From Nageia nagi (Eukaryota > Pinophyta): a DNA stretch of 64,000 nt. A model generated the notes under the pieces. That model had not been told where the DNA came from, did not search any database, and saw only the letters and a program-made list of their open reading frames with translations. A program made the position numbers and the translations under genes. Positions 45,401 to 60,400 of this stretch are shown piece after piece. Numbering within the stretch: position 1 is the first letter of the stretch; each line of letters begins with the position of its first letter. Where the stretch lies: contig JBITNC010000001.1 of the NCBI GenBank assembly GCA_050084985.1, positions 81,778,001 to 81,842,000 of the forward strand. Reading direction: 5' to 3'.

Positions 45401-48400
45401 TTACCACTATTCTTCAATGACAAGATCATTCTCCACTTATTGCCCACAGGCCAAGTGATGGAGACAGACATGCATCACAAGAGTTCTGACTTCTTCCATA
45501 GGTTCAAAGGTGTTGGATGATATGAGCATTGACAAAGAATATGATGCTTCTTCCACTAAACAATTATCTGTCAATCAACATTGATAAAATTGTCTTAGTG
45601 TGCCACCGCATATCATCCATGCCTCTGATGTTGTACTCAGTTGGGTTAATCAGTTTAGCTTTACTTTTTTGTTTCTAATGCTCCTTGCAGGCTTGTACAA
45701 AGTTTTATATCCAATCTTCTTTTAGAGTAGTATTAAGTTATTAACCTATGTTGGTCATCCATGTACACACACAATTTCTCTCTCAATTCTCCATAACCAG
45801 TTTCCACTGTCATGTTTCCTTGGTTTTGGTTTCCTACCACTTGCTTAATAAGGTTGCAATTTGGTAACAATAACAACATAAGTATAATAAATTCTTTCAC
45901 AGTTTCTCACACTACTCAGTGATGTGACTTGTCAAATCGAATTAGTTCAGACACCAGTCCCTTTAAACAGTCACATAAGTCGAAATGATATGATCTCTCT
46001 TGTCATAACCTTTCATAATATTATTAACCTTCATGATTCATTATAAATATATGAAATCAACGCTAAGACTCATTCTTTAACATTGTTGATGTTTTTAGGA
46101 TAAAAATTCACATTGGTTTGTTCATGAGCTGATTACTCCAACTGCTTGATTGAACATCTTTCCAATATGGTAATATATCTTATGTTTTACTATACAGACT
46201 TTTACCCACATGACTTGGATCTTTGTCTTCTCATTCGACCTTTTTATGATCTCTTTCACTTTCTCAGTTTAGCTAAGACTAGCATGAACATCTAATCTGC
46301 ATTTTGGCTACACTCAAGTATTTATCAGGTTAGAATTATAGTATAATCAAAAGGAAAATAATCAACAAGATGGATGGTAAGAAGATTAATCAAGCAATAA
46401 GAGGTGACATCTATTGGCAGTATATTCAGGTTGCATGGATTTATCTACCCCAAAATAGCCTTTTATGCTCAGCAAGTATTGGTGGTTGAGAGTACAATCA
46501 TCATTCACTCTCATTATATTGAACAGACCCTGGATTAATGATCTTGTGACTCCAATTGGCCAACTCCCATTTTGCTCGCCCCTGTTACAGGTGAAGATAG
46601 ACCATCACATTTGCAGGGATGACAAATGAGCATCTTGTCTTCAGCTGCCCCATTTATTATGAGATCCAAGGAAGATATTACTCTTTGGTTAGAGACAAAG
46701 GGGACTCACAAACTACCATCTTCCACTATCCTAACCAGCCTTGGTTTTACACCTTAAGGAAGTTATATCTCATAGGCATCACACTATTCAAAAGGTTTAG
46801 AAAACCACTAGATTTATCATTTACTTATTCCTTCTGTCTCAGCAAGAGGCACAAAGTCATCATTTGACAATATTGTGAACCACATTGACAAGGAGAGACC
46901 AATAAGACCTAGTCTCTTGTCTCCTGCTGATACTAGCGTTGGTACTACCCACTCCAGTTTACACTAGTTGGGGAGGTTACTCGCTTTTTTGTCACCAATG
47001 AGATAGTTGACAATTATGCATCCTCTAGTCTCTAGCTTTTCAGCATTTTTAGGTCTAGCTTTTCTTTTTATGTTATCATTTCAAGGGTTGTAAAAGTTAT
47101 TCCAATATATATTGCATATTGTCTAGGTTTATTTTAGCTTTAGCTCTATCTCTGGCTTTTGTTTTTAACTGTTTAGGCACTTTTTGAGCTCCTACAGAAT
47201 TTCGTATGCATGATTTTCATTGACATACTTTACTAAAACAAGCAAATTGATTTGATATCTTGTTTTCCTTCTCCTTTCTTTTGATCCATATTATATTTCT
47301 AAAACTCAATAGATTTCATGTCATCTTATATTCCAGTCGAACATATTAATCTGGTTATAACAAAGATCCTTAATTACACCAGATTCCCTTTGAAGCCTGT
47401 ACTGCAACTGGGGTTCTTTCTTGTCACCTGCTAGCAAATCTCTTGCATCACAAACCAGCTTTTGCAGTAACTAATTTTCCATTTTCAACAAAATGATAGC
47501 CACCTTTCTCTATAATATGCTCAGTCACAGTTAGAAAACATGTATATGTAGAATCATTTTCCTAGCTTCAGATTGTCATGGATGAAAACTGTGTTCAACA
47601 TCAAATGTAATGATTAGGTTTGTTAATGCCACTTATTTCATTATTTGATCAACAGAATTAACAAACTTTTCTGCATATAATCAGACAGAGGAATGACATA
47701 ATAAGAAATTCCATCCTCTCTCAGGCCATAGTAACTTGTATATTAGAATCTGTTTCTTAAAACAATAAAAAATCATCTACATTGGATTACAGAAGCATTC
47801 ATGGAACCACAAAAGGGAATTGTATCACTTGTGAATCTGTGATTCAGAAAAAAAACCACACAGAATCGGATCATAAATAGTTTAAAACAAAAAGAAAGGA
47901 TAAGAGAAAAAAGGGACTACACAGAAACCAAACTAGAACAAAATATATTTTCAACTCCAGAAAAAAGAGAACTGAATTCAACTCATGTGACTTCATTACA
48001 TCCTTAGCGATCAATTGCAGAAAAATTAGAACATATGCATTATCCATAAGCTAATTACTAATCAAGTGAGCCATGTTTCACATAATGATCAGGCATTTTA
48101 CCTTGGAAACCAATACATCAAATTCCCCCTTCTGAACAATATAGAAACAATCACCTTCTCCACCCTGCATGAATCCTTTCCAGAAAGAATCAATTTCTGA
48201 ACTTACAAGAAACACTGAATGGAAAGAATTAGCTAATCATTTTCAACAAGACCTATCTAATGAAATACTTTGAAGTATACATTTCCAATAAAGAAAAATA
48301 AATAAAGTTGACACAACTGTTTTCCATTTTTTGCATGTTTAAAACTTTGTACCCATTTATTTGATCTCTATTAGAATTTTCATGTCAATCTTGTATAACG

Positions 48401-51400
48401 ATAAACATTGTGTACTAATTTGCTAAATTTCATTATGAAAGGGCATTTCATATCAATCTTGTATAAATGATGAAAAATTTAAATAAAATTGTCTAAATGG
48501 CACAATAATAAAAGGCCGCTACAAATCATCAAAATAACTAAAAATGCAAGATGATGGATGAGTGGAATTCTCCTACAAAAAATTCTTGCTTCAGCTAATG
48601 TTCAAAATTGTTTTAAAGTGAAGCAAACGCAAGTATGTTCCATCTTAATGATTGTTGTAGTATTCACTCCCTGCTAATTACCTTAAATTGCTAGTTATAG
48701 GCTACAGCTAATCAGCTTCTGAGTTTTCTCATCATCATTTCTACAATGAAGGCAAGGCAAAATATTCTCATGGCATCAAATCCTGAACTCCTAGGCAACA
48801 TGACAAAGAACTGAAGATAATGAAGTTTCTGAGGTCTGCAGAATTAATGCTTCTAAATTTTGGAAGGTTTTTAAATAGTGAATTTTGTAGCATTGAAATT
48901 TCTACATGGACCCCACTCCCTCCCTTTGGGAACTCTAGATGCAACCCAAATGTCCATCACTTAAAAGTGTGTGACCAATATCTTTAAGGAAAACATATTG
49001 GAAATGTGTTCAGGAGGTGAAATATTGTTTAATTGGCCTCGGGATTTCTTTTCTATTTTTTGCTTTTCTTACTTTTTCACTTTGCCATGTTCCTTCTTTT
49101 TCTTTCGTTTTTTTGCTTTCCATTCGTTAAAAAGTGTCCCAGAAATCTCAACCCTCTTTTCGTTTCTTCTTTCAATGGTTATGAAATCAAGAATCATGAC
49201 TTTCCACAACTTGTAAGTACCTAAACCATGGCCAATCACGTCTCTTAATGGTTTAATCAGCTCCAGAGGCCCGTGTTAACCATTACTGTGCAGTGAAATG
49301 TTTGAGCCTTCGGCAAGGTAACTATTTGCCTTCACACAACCCCCATCCTTTCAGCTATAGAATGGATGCTAACATTGGGAAAACAGAATTTTCAAAATAA
49401 ACATAATAAATTCCTCAGCCTTTATGATAGCCTACAATTTGTACAGGTCTAAATAGGCAAAACTCCTTAAGATTCTCATTGGATATCTTAGACAGAGTTC
49501 ACATGGTTGCAGATTCTAATACTTCAGTCTGTAAAGGAAAAGAACTTCCTAAAATAAGTGGATACAGATTTGTGGCTATAAATGATCTTTAAGCAGCTAT
49601 ATATTGAGCCTTGTGCTTCTATACTCAAATGTGCTTCCCACACCTTAAAACGTGTTTGACAAATGCAGCATCGTGAATGCTGGAAAACATATTTTAAGAT
49701 TTGAAATGGCTGATACCAGTTAGAGTGGTACAAAGAGGTTTTAAAAGAAGACTTTATTTATCTACATATAAATAGATATGTGAAGATTGTGTAAGCTAGC
49801 CACACTTGCATAAGGACTATAACTACAAACACACATCTACAGGTCCTGTGGTAAATTCCATGACAGATAGCACAAAATACACTTCAATGATTATATCTGA
49901 TAGGAATGAGGCATTACTGAATGACTCGGCTTTGGAGATCTATAAAGAAAACCTTCAAAGGAAGAAAATCAAAAATGAAGAGGCAATCCATTTGATAATG
50001 ATTCCAGAAGAACTCTTGCTGTCACAAATACTTGAAAACTATGGGAAGCAAAGAGTTTGGAAAGACTGGTGCAAAATTTGAGAAACTTATTGTATAGAAG
50101 GACAACAGATTCAATACAATCTAGATATGTTCAATTTCACTTAAAGAGGACTGCGGCACAACGTTTCATACAATGACCAAGATGACTACTCATGTATAGA
50201 TCACAGAACTGTTTACTGGATTCCACATTTCCTCAACTACAGATCCAAGCTCCAGGGACAGGTATTAACATGCAACAACATTCCAAGATTATGTGCTTGC
50301 AGGTATTTGGCTAGTGTTATATCCCAAGCCTTCATAAATCTTACCATCTAGTGCTTATGACGTGTTCAAATTTCAAACTAGTTAGAATTTAGCATACTTA
50401 TCCCTGAAGACTAGAGACCATAATCCTTCCACAAATTTAACATGACACTCATAGATAAGTCCAAAACAACACTTCAATAGTCATAGTGACAGAAAGAGAT
50501 GCGCATGATGGTAAAACTTGGATAAGATTGAATAAATACAGATAATTACCCAATTGATTGATTATGGAAAATATGAAATAGGGTTGTCTCTACACCCTCT
50601 AAAATTTGCAATAATTTGCATCATACAAATATCGGCCCAGTGCCTAGCCCAAAGGTCGGCTTGGTCCCAAGATAAGTTTCAATAATCTCATAAACAATAT
50701 TACAAAAGCAATGCTCCATTATACTAATTATCAAATCCAATACAATTAGCAACTATACACAAATGATGGTGAAAGGTGTCATTGTAGTAACACATTCTTT
50801 AATGACTACTTTTAAAATCCAAAGCATCTTTCATGGTTGCACAACCCTTGCTCTTCCAGTGCTCTGCTGAAGATCTCATCCATCTTCTGCTTCATTAGGA
50901 TACATTAAAATCAAGCCATACTCTCTTGCATATGCTGCCAAATCCTCATTCATTCTCATGACAACTGAAGTCTTCTTATAACCACAATTCATGTCCATGC
51001 TGAAAGAAAGGCAACAAATAAGAGGCTCTAGCTCCACAATATTGCAATCCAAATAGAATATTCTAGTCTCACCACCTCCAAATATCACCTTGAAGACCAT
51101 CATGAGACTCAACTAACTCAAATGACTCGTGCCTCTCTATGTTAATCAATTCTAATTTCTAGCATAATGATTCTAATGAGGCTTCCTGAGTAGTAGTATA
51201 TACACTCTCTGAAATATCTGCTTGATTCTCTCTACAAATTTCACTACTTTACTGGAATCCAGCTCTTTAGATCTTAATTTTTTGCTCCAAAACTGCATAA
51301 AAAATATGTGTTTGTGGCAAAAAAAAATGTTTTGAATAGAGATGAACTACTTGAATGACTGCTCTCTTACAGAGATGTTTATGCAAACTCCAACTCTTAG

Positions 51401-54400
51401 GATTCTTTTGATTATCTCTGTTTGGCAAATATATAAGAGCCCATTTAACTACTACAATCTAACAATTGTACTTTCTTTCACTTCTTATCAGTTATCACAC
51501 ATTTTTCATGCATTTATGGTGTACTTAGCTCTAATGTAACTAGTATAGCTTTGTTTTTTTTGTTCCTAGCACCTCGTTCCAGCCTGTACAATGCTTTACA
51601 TGCAATGGTTCATCCTTTAGAGTCACATTAATCTACTTTAGTCACTCGTGGACAAAATTAAAAAAACTATCTTCTTCGGCAGTAATGGCATTACCATCTA
51701 CTGATGTAGCCAACAAAGAGATCATGAAGTAGTAAAAAACAGACAAGGCAAGACAGATATGCTACCAAAACCAAATATTTTACACTATTCATTAGCAGGA
51801 GTAAATAATTGTAAAAGAATGAGTACAAATAAAGTGAAAATAGGGCAAGCGCATGTAAAATATCCTAGGACTAAGAATGAAGAGATCCTCATCTATCTTG
51901 TCCACATGTAATTAAAAAAAGCTCCAGGGAATTTGACTATGCAAATGAAAGATATTTACAAGAGCCCATGTGTAGTAGGCCACATGCATAATAGATATTT
52001 ATATAAGATGAAGATTTGAAACAATCATTATAATTGCAAGGTTGGAAAACTCAGACTTGGGACCTACTCGGCCAAGAAAAATTAGAGAGTACTCGGCAAC
52101 TCGGAAAGTACTCAGTAAAAACTCCCCCTAAGAAGATGATGAGCATAAGGTATTCTTCTTCTTATGCATTCAACAAGTACTAGCCTACATACTATACTGC
52201 CCATACAATGTAACAAGCTCACACAATGTCCCTCTTTTCTGTTACACGATGTGATCAGCCAATACAAGAAAATACATGAAGAAACACAGCCCAAATAGCA
52301 TCAAATGACGATAATGTTGGAGAAAGAAAGAAATATGTTACTAGAATAAGGTACGTATTGTGGACTGGTCTGCTCCACACATGGAGCAACCAGCCACAGT
52401 ATTTTCCCTCTTCTTCGCTTCTCTCCTTCCCAGATGGTTTTGATTTTTGGGATTTCTCTCTGTTCTCCTCCTCTATTTTCCAAATTCTTGGATTGTTTTT
52501 TTTTCATCAATTGATTGGAGTGGTGTAACGGAAACTCTCGCCTCTTGGACAGTTACACAGCCTCCACAACTCTTAGACTCATCCATTGCCATGGCTGCCA
52601 CTATTTTGCTCCCGTAACTGACTCCAACCTTTTTAACTCCCCTTTTGACATGTGTTGGGTCGTTACGACGGTTACAGATGAAGATCAACAGTCGTCAGGC
52701 CTTTAACAGCATTATCAGACCCTTTAACTGCATTGTCGTGCCATGATTTGTAAGGTCGGGGGTTTTAACAATGATGCCACACCACAAACTAATGATGTCA
52801 ACATCATCTTTGCTGCACTCCAGTAAATCTTCAACCAACACCATGCTGCGAAGTCATGATGTCAACAGTATCAATGCTACACCCCAGCAAGTCTCTTCAA
52901 CCAATGCCACGCCTTGAAGTCGTGATTTAAGCATCTTCTTTCCGCACTCCGGCAAGCCTCTTCTACCAACACCGCATCGCGAAGTCTGCATCTTCCCTAC
53001 TGCACTCTGAAAAGCCTCTTTTACCAACACTGCGCCACGAAGTCGTCACATCAACATCTTTCTTGCCGCAGTCCAGCAAGTCTTCCTCTACCAACGCTGC
53101 ACCATGAAGACGTAACATCAGCATGTGGTTTCCCACATCATGGTAGGTGTTTCCCATGGCAAGGTTTTCCGCCATGGCAAGTGTTTTCCTGACCCGAAAA
53201 AGGTTTTCAAGTTGTTAATTCTTTATTGATCCAATTTTCGGATCAATAAACTAGCATGATATGCTAAGGATGTACAACTATGACTTTATCCTCTAGATAC
53301 GAGGGCTCATAGACTTTTAGTTGGTTCATGTTAACGACATCGTTAATATTGAAACAGAAAGTAGGTCCAGGCAAAATGAGTTAAGACACTATTGCACATA
53401 CGATCTTTTAAGAACCATAAAGATTGGCTCCCAACTTTTAATGCTCCGCATTCTAGAACCTTCCTCTACAATAAAAACTTACAAAATCGCCCATAAAGAA
53501 GGAATGAAAAACTCAATAACAATCATGAGCTTGGCCTAACTATGCTGAAGGAATATTGCAAACTCAATCATGATTTTTTGCCAAGTTCTAAATTAAAGAA
53601 GAATCTTACACTGTTCCTTACGATAGAAGGTATATGGTGATACAAGTAACATGATAAGGATGAATAGGGTACCAAAGGTTCAACCCATAACAACTATGCT
53701 AGTGAACACATATGAGCTTCTCTCATTCCATTTCTCCCTTCTCTTTGCCAGATGCATGATTTGTTCATCCAGGGAAACAATTCCTTTTAGAATAATACCT
53801 TCTATACAGAGTTACAAATATTTATTTGCAGTTCCAACTATTATTTAAACTTTGGGCATTCTCCATTCTGGTTCCTAAGGTTTACAATCTCGTTTGTATG
53901 ATTCTGGAACAGTGTTACCAGCCTCCGCAAGTAATCAAAGAACTCTCCAATTCAATGAGTCAGGGCTGGCAAGAAACCCACACTTAACTTGTAAATGTTT
54001 TTCACGTGACTGAGTTTGACAAAGTGTTTCAATAGGTTGCAAGTTTTTGGTGAGTTTTTGCCAAGTCACAAGTTTTTTATTAGAAAATATATGTTTTGTA
54101 TTTTTTATTTGCTGGGTCCAAGTTTTGACTTCTAATCATTCATAGAAAGGTTATCAGACTCAACGAAAATGGAAAACTTGTTGAGTCACAAGCTGTGTCA
54201 GGGCTGGAAACTAACTCACACACAAATCACTATTTCACAAAGTTTGATCAATTTTTGGAAATCTTTACATTGAGTAACAAGTTTTTGACTAAATTTTTCC
54301 AAGTCGCAAGTTTATGCCAATTTTTCTTACAAACCCCTTTTTAATCTTATTTCTTTGTCAAGTTTTTGCTGAATCAAAAATATTACACTCCAGAACATAT

Positions 54401-57400
54401 CTGCAATCTTGTTTGCCATACCATTCTCATACTTATCAATTATCAATAAATTAAGTGTTGTATCAAAACCATCCATTTAAAATGTTAAGACTATCTTAAC
54501 CTGCTTGAAGTTTGCATGTACTCCAACAGTATTCTCAGTTCCATTGGTGTGAAACCCTCCACTTCCTACCCAATGCATCAAGTTGTGTTTATGCGATGCC
54601 GCATTCCTGTATGGACACACCAGATCTCATCCTTCTTCAGCAACAACCTAGGCAACACAAACCTGGTCACTAGGATATTCGACTTCGAAACCTAGTTGAG
54701 CTTTGCTTTGCGAGCTCCGCTTCTTTTCTCTCTCCTTCTCTATGCATAGAGCGGCCCCTCCTTGACTGCCCACATCTACATTGTATCTTTTCTGGCTATA
54801 TGTCCATTTCTAAGGTTTTTACCCTCTTTTGTACTGATGTCTAGTTTAGTTAGACTTTAGATTTGGGCCACCTTGGGCCTTGCTTGGTATTTTCTACCAT
54901 TCATGTACTCTCTAGTCTCATTGACCACTCTTGGTCACCTGTGGACATTAATATATATTTCATTTCATTTTATTTCCAACACTAGTAAGCTACATGGACT
55001 GGTCTCTTTATAATCACATAATAAGTTCATTCCCTTATGAATTGCATTGGTGCATTCAACTCATAGTCATAGGGGTATTGTTCAATACAATTTTCGAGAA
55101 AAAAATCATTCCACATATCAGTTTCTGTCCAGCATTAATACAGATCCCATTATGCTTCATTCATGTGGATTTGGATACAGAGTAGCAAAAGCATTCCTCG
55201 TATGCATTCTGATAGGGCTTTGGCACTGACAAAACATACAGACTTGATGTCAAAGCCATATAGGCATTGCTTATTTGGAAAGAAAAGCATTGAATTTCAC
55301 GAGATGTTAGTGGTGCCCATAAAACCTTTCATAACAAGAGCGGATCTTCACTGCTTCAGTATCACTTGTATCTTTCCAAAATCAATTATCTAATGCCTAC
55401 AATGTGCTTCAACAGCCCAAGCACCAATACCATTTTATGCACTGCTAGTTAAACATACTAACCTATAAAATACATGCACGCACACATTTTGTACATATTT
55501 CCGCTAGAGACAGAGAGTAAAGGTTTGCCAATAGTTGGCCTACCTCAGCAGTATTGTTCCTGTCCTGCTCATCCAGCTCCAAATCAATTAAGCTTTCCTT
55601 TTGGGACACTTTACTAATCATTTTGCACACAATCATCCAGGCTGCTCAAGTCATGGCTCACAATGTTTCTGATATTTTGAATTATCTCATGAACTCAATG
55701 CAGGTTGTCAAGCCAACCTAGCGGAGCTTATGAATACTGTCAAAGTGCTTCAATTCACCAATATTTGACACTCAAGGATGATATCAGTGGCATAACCAAA
55801 GAAATACAAAGAAAAGCATGACCAAATGGATTACGGGCCAGAAGCAAACCAAGCTGTTTAAGGAAACTTGGAACTTGTCACAGAATCTGTGAAATTGTTT
55901 ACTGGGTGCATTATCAAACATGGTAATCAACTTGTACTCAACAATCAAGCTTGAAATGATTAAAATAACTCTTTCCCTTGCTCCATTTTGGATCCTCAAG
56001 ATTTGTGTTTGTTTAACCAATAATCTGCTTCACACGTTGACATTGAAGCATGGTTCAAGGTTATACTGGTATCTACTTCTCTGATGTTTCTTTTTCATTT
56101 TTCTGTTAGTTTTTCATGGCTTTGAGGTTGTTCCTCATTTGGATAAAATTGTATTACTTACTAAAAACTCACAATGATGTGTGATTGTTCACACATAGGT
56201 GAGGACAGAAAAGCACATCAAACAAGAATTAAAAAGCACACAGGAGACCTTTGTCAGACTGGTAAATCAGCATGGGCTGGCCTTGTTGCAGAGAGTAAGA
56301 ACGTGTTTTGTACAGGAACGGCAATGGTAATTGCTGAACAAAAGCATGATTTAAAACAAAGAGTTCATTCTACATAGATGTACATGTTTTGAAATAAGAT
56401 ACATAGTAATCAACTTATCAAGTTATTTAGCATTTATTGAGTCCCGAATGCTTAATGTGAATGCTAACAATAACACAGCTTACATTAAATACTATTTGGG
56501 TTCTAGAATTTCTATCATTACACAAATATGTCAGAAGGAAAAGAGAAAAAAACAGTAAAACCATTGAAAGAAAATTATATCTTTACAAGATAAGCACGAA
56601 GATGAAGAACACTGATATATATTAGTGAAAAGGATTTAACTAGTCAGGAACCTGCATAACTAGAGCAGACCAATAGCTTAATATGTATATAAGTCATATG
56701 TGGCAGTGAATTGCCAATGGTTTATAACTTTATACCATAGATTGAAAAAGCACCGAGTTAACACAATTCCTCACACTGCTCGACAGGTTTTTTACTCAGC
56801 AAATTTCTTGCCTAGAAACTCAGGTGAAAAAATTAGCAAGAAAATCATCATCTTAAAAAACAGAGACTGAAAAAAAAAAAAAAAAAAATTTAGAGTCGTA
56901 GGTTAAGAGGAAAAAGGGATTTTTTTTGTTGTCATTTCATCTCTGCTGCCTTCCATCTCACTCTGCAGGTCTGCAAGTTGAGAGTTTGAAGTTTCTTCGT
57001 CAATCTTCAGCTTTTCACAGCAGATTTTCAGAGGTTTTACAATTGAATCAAGGGTTTTCAGTTTTTACCGCAAATTTTAAGAGGTGAGGTTTTTGTGTTG
57101 TTTAATGCAAATTCATTTTTTTGTTTTTGTTTATTGAACTTAAACCCATAGCTGAGATGGGTACCTTTTTTTATTCGTATTTTGTAGATTTCCTAAAAAA
57201 AATTAGGGTTAAATTTTTTTAAAACCAAACTTTTTTGTTTATGGCTTTCTTGTTTTGACATGCCCATAGCTGAAATAGGTCCCCTTTTTGTTTACACTTC
57301 ATACATTCACTAAGAATTAGGGTTTTTTAATTTTTTTCAAGCATAATCAGTTTTTTTTTTTTTTTCGTTTTTGGAATTGCACATAACTCGAATGGTTTTT

Positions 57401-60400
57401 TTCATTTGCAAGAGGCTTCTGGAGATGAGGGCCATTCAACTCCATTGAAGGATCATGCTTGGAAGCATGGGAAGAATGGTCTTCTCCCAAACCAAGTTAT
57501 TTGCAATTACTGCAAGAGAAGTTATAAGGTAGGGATTAAATTATTAATAGGTTCAAATACCATCTTGTGAGGATACCTGAATAAGATGTAAGGCTTTGTG
57601 ATGGTGTGGACCCCCCAAGGTTAAAGACAAAGCTGAGGAAGGGAGAAAACAAAAGAACCAAGGTTGCAGTTGGAGTTGGACTTGGGAACTTGGGCTACAA
57701 TGAGTCCACATCACCATTAAAGTCTATTTTTGGCCCAAAGATTTGGTTTTCAGGTGGTGATACTGCAAATAAGTAACATGCAACAAAGGGTTTTTTTTGT
57801 TCCTCATGGAAAGGGACAAATTTCCCTTAACACGACAGCTTGGGGAATGAAACTGAAAGAGTCAACGCAATTCAAGCAGTGGCTACAAAGTTTTACTACT
57901 ATTGCAACATTCCTTTTAATGTTGCATGCAATCCTTACTAGGATGTCATGGTGATAGCATTCACCGTAGTTAGGTTAGGGATGAAGCCCCCTACCACAAA
58001 GGATTTGAGTGATCATTTGCTTGAGGATGTAATTTTGCCAACACACACCATACTAGATGAGCTTGTAAAGATCCAAACTAGGAAAAATCCAAAAATTATG
58101 CAAAATACCAAATTCCACTCAAATTGTAACCTAGATCTAAAATCTAAAATATTACTTGAAAAATAATTGCAGAAACTTACACAAAATTGCAGATCCAACC
58201 CCAATGCTAATATATAGCAGAAAAGGGCCTTCAAATTACAAAATCACTGCTCTAGGGGTGGTACATCCACTAGGCAGGCTAAGAAACACAGATCTGAAAC
58301 TCAAAATTGAATTCTAGCACTGGATGTCTCACTCCCAGGTTCCAAACCCTCCAATCTGATGCAGAAAATGTCGATGAAGCACATGCATGAACCTTGGATG
58401 GATCCACCAATGGAGAACTCAAGAATTTCCATCCTCAAGCCCAAAGGTTTTTGTCCTCACAGCCTCTCTATCAGAATTTCGTTTTCGTCCTCACAGCCTC
58501 TCTAGCAGAATTTCATCCACAAGAGGAATTCTGCAAAGAGAAATTAAAAATCCAATCCAATCCAAGCCCAAAAAACTCAATAGGAAGCGATGTCCCTATT
58601 TATAGAAGCAAACAATGGAGTGTTTGAGACTCCAAGAGATTTGACGAGTCACAATCCGCTCAAAGAATTAGGAAAAACATAAATGAAGTATGTTGAAAAG
58701 GAATGGACATCCATGTATGTGCGTCCAAGAAAGATTTGATCAGATTGTGAGCATTAAGAGCTCAACTACACGCCGCAAAGGAGATAAATGTTGGTAGATG
58801 AAGAACAATTCGCCGCTTAGTAACTGTTGGAGAGGACATGTACAAATGGGAGGTGCATCTAAAATGGGATTCAAACTCTGGAACATTAAATCCCTTCACC
58901 AGCTAATTCCAAAGGTGGAGCATCCCACTCCAAGTGGCAAATTCAAATGTTACAATGCAACAGATGAGTGGGACTCTCAATTTTGGGTCATCACAAAGCT
59001 TAAGAAGGTTTGGCACAAACATGGATGCAATATTTTATCAAATGGGTGGCAAATGCAAGGAATCACGCACTCGTTAACTTCTTAGTGACTTCAAACGAAC
59101 CAACAATTTCTTGAAGTCAATTCATGCATTCAATGAGTTCAAAAATACATGATTGCTTTTTAGATTGTTGGAGTTGGTGGAGGAAGTGAATAGAAAATGT
59201 AGTACAATAGTGATAGACAATGCTACAACATATGTAGCAACAGGAAGACTTCTTGATGAGAAATACCCCATTTATTTTGAAGCCCATGGGTAGCCCATTG
59301 CATCAACCCCTTATGCTCGAGGACATTGAGAAACACTCATGGTTTAGAAGTGTGGTTCAATAAGCAAAAGATATTACAAAATTTATCTACAATCACACAT
59401 GTACTAAATTTGATAAGAGAGCACACTAGAGGTTAGAAGATTATTTGCTTAGGAATAGCTCAATTCACCTCCAACTTTGTTGCATTGCAAAGCCTTTTAG
59501 ATGCCATATATTAAGAGATGAAGAAGGTTTGGCACAAACATGGATGCAATATTTTATCAAATGGGTGGACAAATGCAAGGAATTGCACACTCATTAACTT
59601 CTTAGTGACTTCAAGTGGACCAATGATTTCTTGAAGTCAATTCACACATTCAATGAGGTCAAAAATACATGATTGTTTTTTAGATTGTTGGAGGAAGTGG
59701 TGGTGGAAGTGAATGTGGAAAATGTTGTCCAATAGTGACAAACAATGCTACAACATATGCAGCTAAAGGAAGCGATACACCATTTATTTTAAAGCCCAAG
59801 TGTAGCCCATTTCATGAACCCCTTATGCTCGAGGACATTGAGAAACACTCATGGTTTAGAAGTGTGGTTGAATAAGCAAAAGATATTACAAAATTTATTT
59901 ACAATCACACATGGTTACTTAATTTGATAAGAGAGCACACTAGAGGTTAGAAGATTATTTGCTTAGGAATCGCTCAATTTGCCTCCAACTTTATTGCATT
60001 GTAAAGCCATTTAGATGCCATAGCTCCTATTAAGAGGATGTTTGTGAGTGAATGATGGATGGGGTCTTTTTTCACCTTAAGGAGTATTGGGAGAGAGTTG
60101 TCTAGATAGTGTTTGATGACTATTTTTGAAAGGGCATTTATGATGTCATGAAGGTAATTTAATGTATCTAGATATTTTTTTTCAGTTTTAAGATTTCTAT
60201 TTTTATATTTGTAAAACTAAACATATAATTTTTTTTATGATTTTTAGGTGACAGAACCTATGATAAAGGTTCTTTGCCTTGTAGATGGTGGTCAGATGCA
60301 AATAGGATATCTTTATGAAGCCATAGATAGGGCGAAAAAGGCTATCCAACATTTTTAACATGGAGACAGGCAAAAATTTGATTCCATTTGGCATATTATT

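Noticed and set aside
49033-49224. Hydrophobic Phe-rich frames possibly encoding a small membrane protein
   Set aside because: They come from T/C-rich sequence read in + frames, with no homologous motif or start context; low complexity explains the hydrophobicity.
52473-53175. Minus-strand frames that might be an extra host exon
   Set aside because: They overlap the minisatellite and repeat-rich sequence, and the CNB-A exons on either side (61848 and 48164) already join in phase.
58394-59085. Frames at 58387-58627 and 58798-59085 as a host protein
   Set aside because: They fall in the solo LTR; the second runs across its right edge into the hAT core, which explains its mixed composition.
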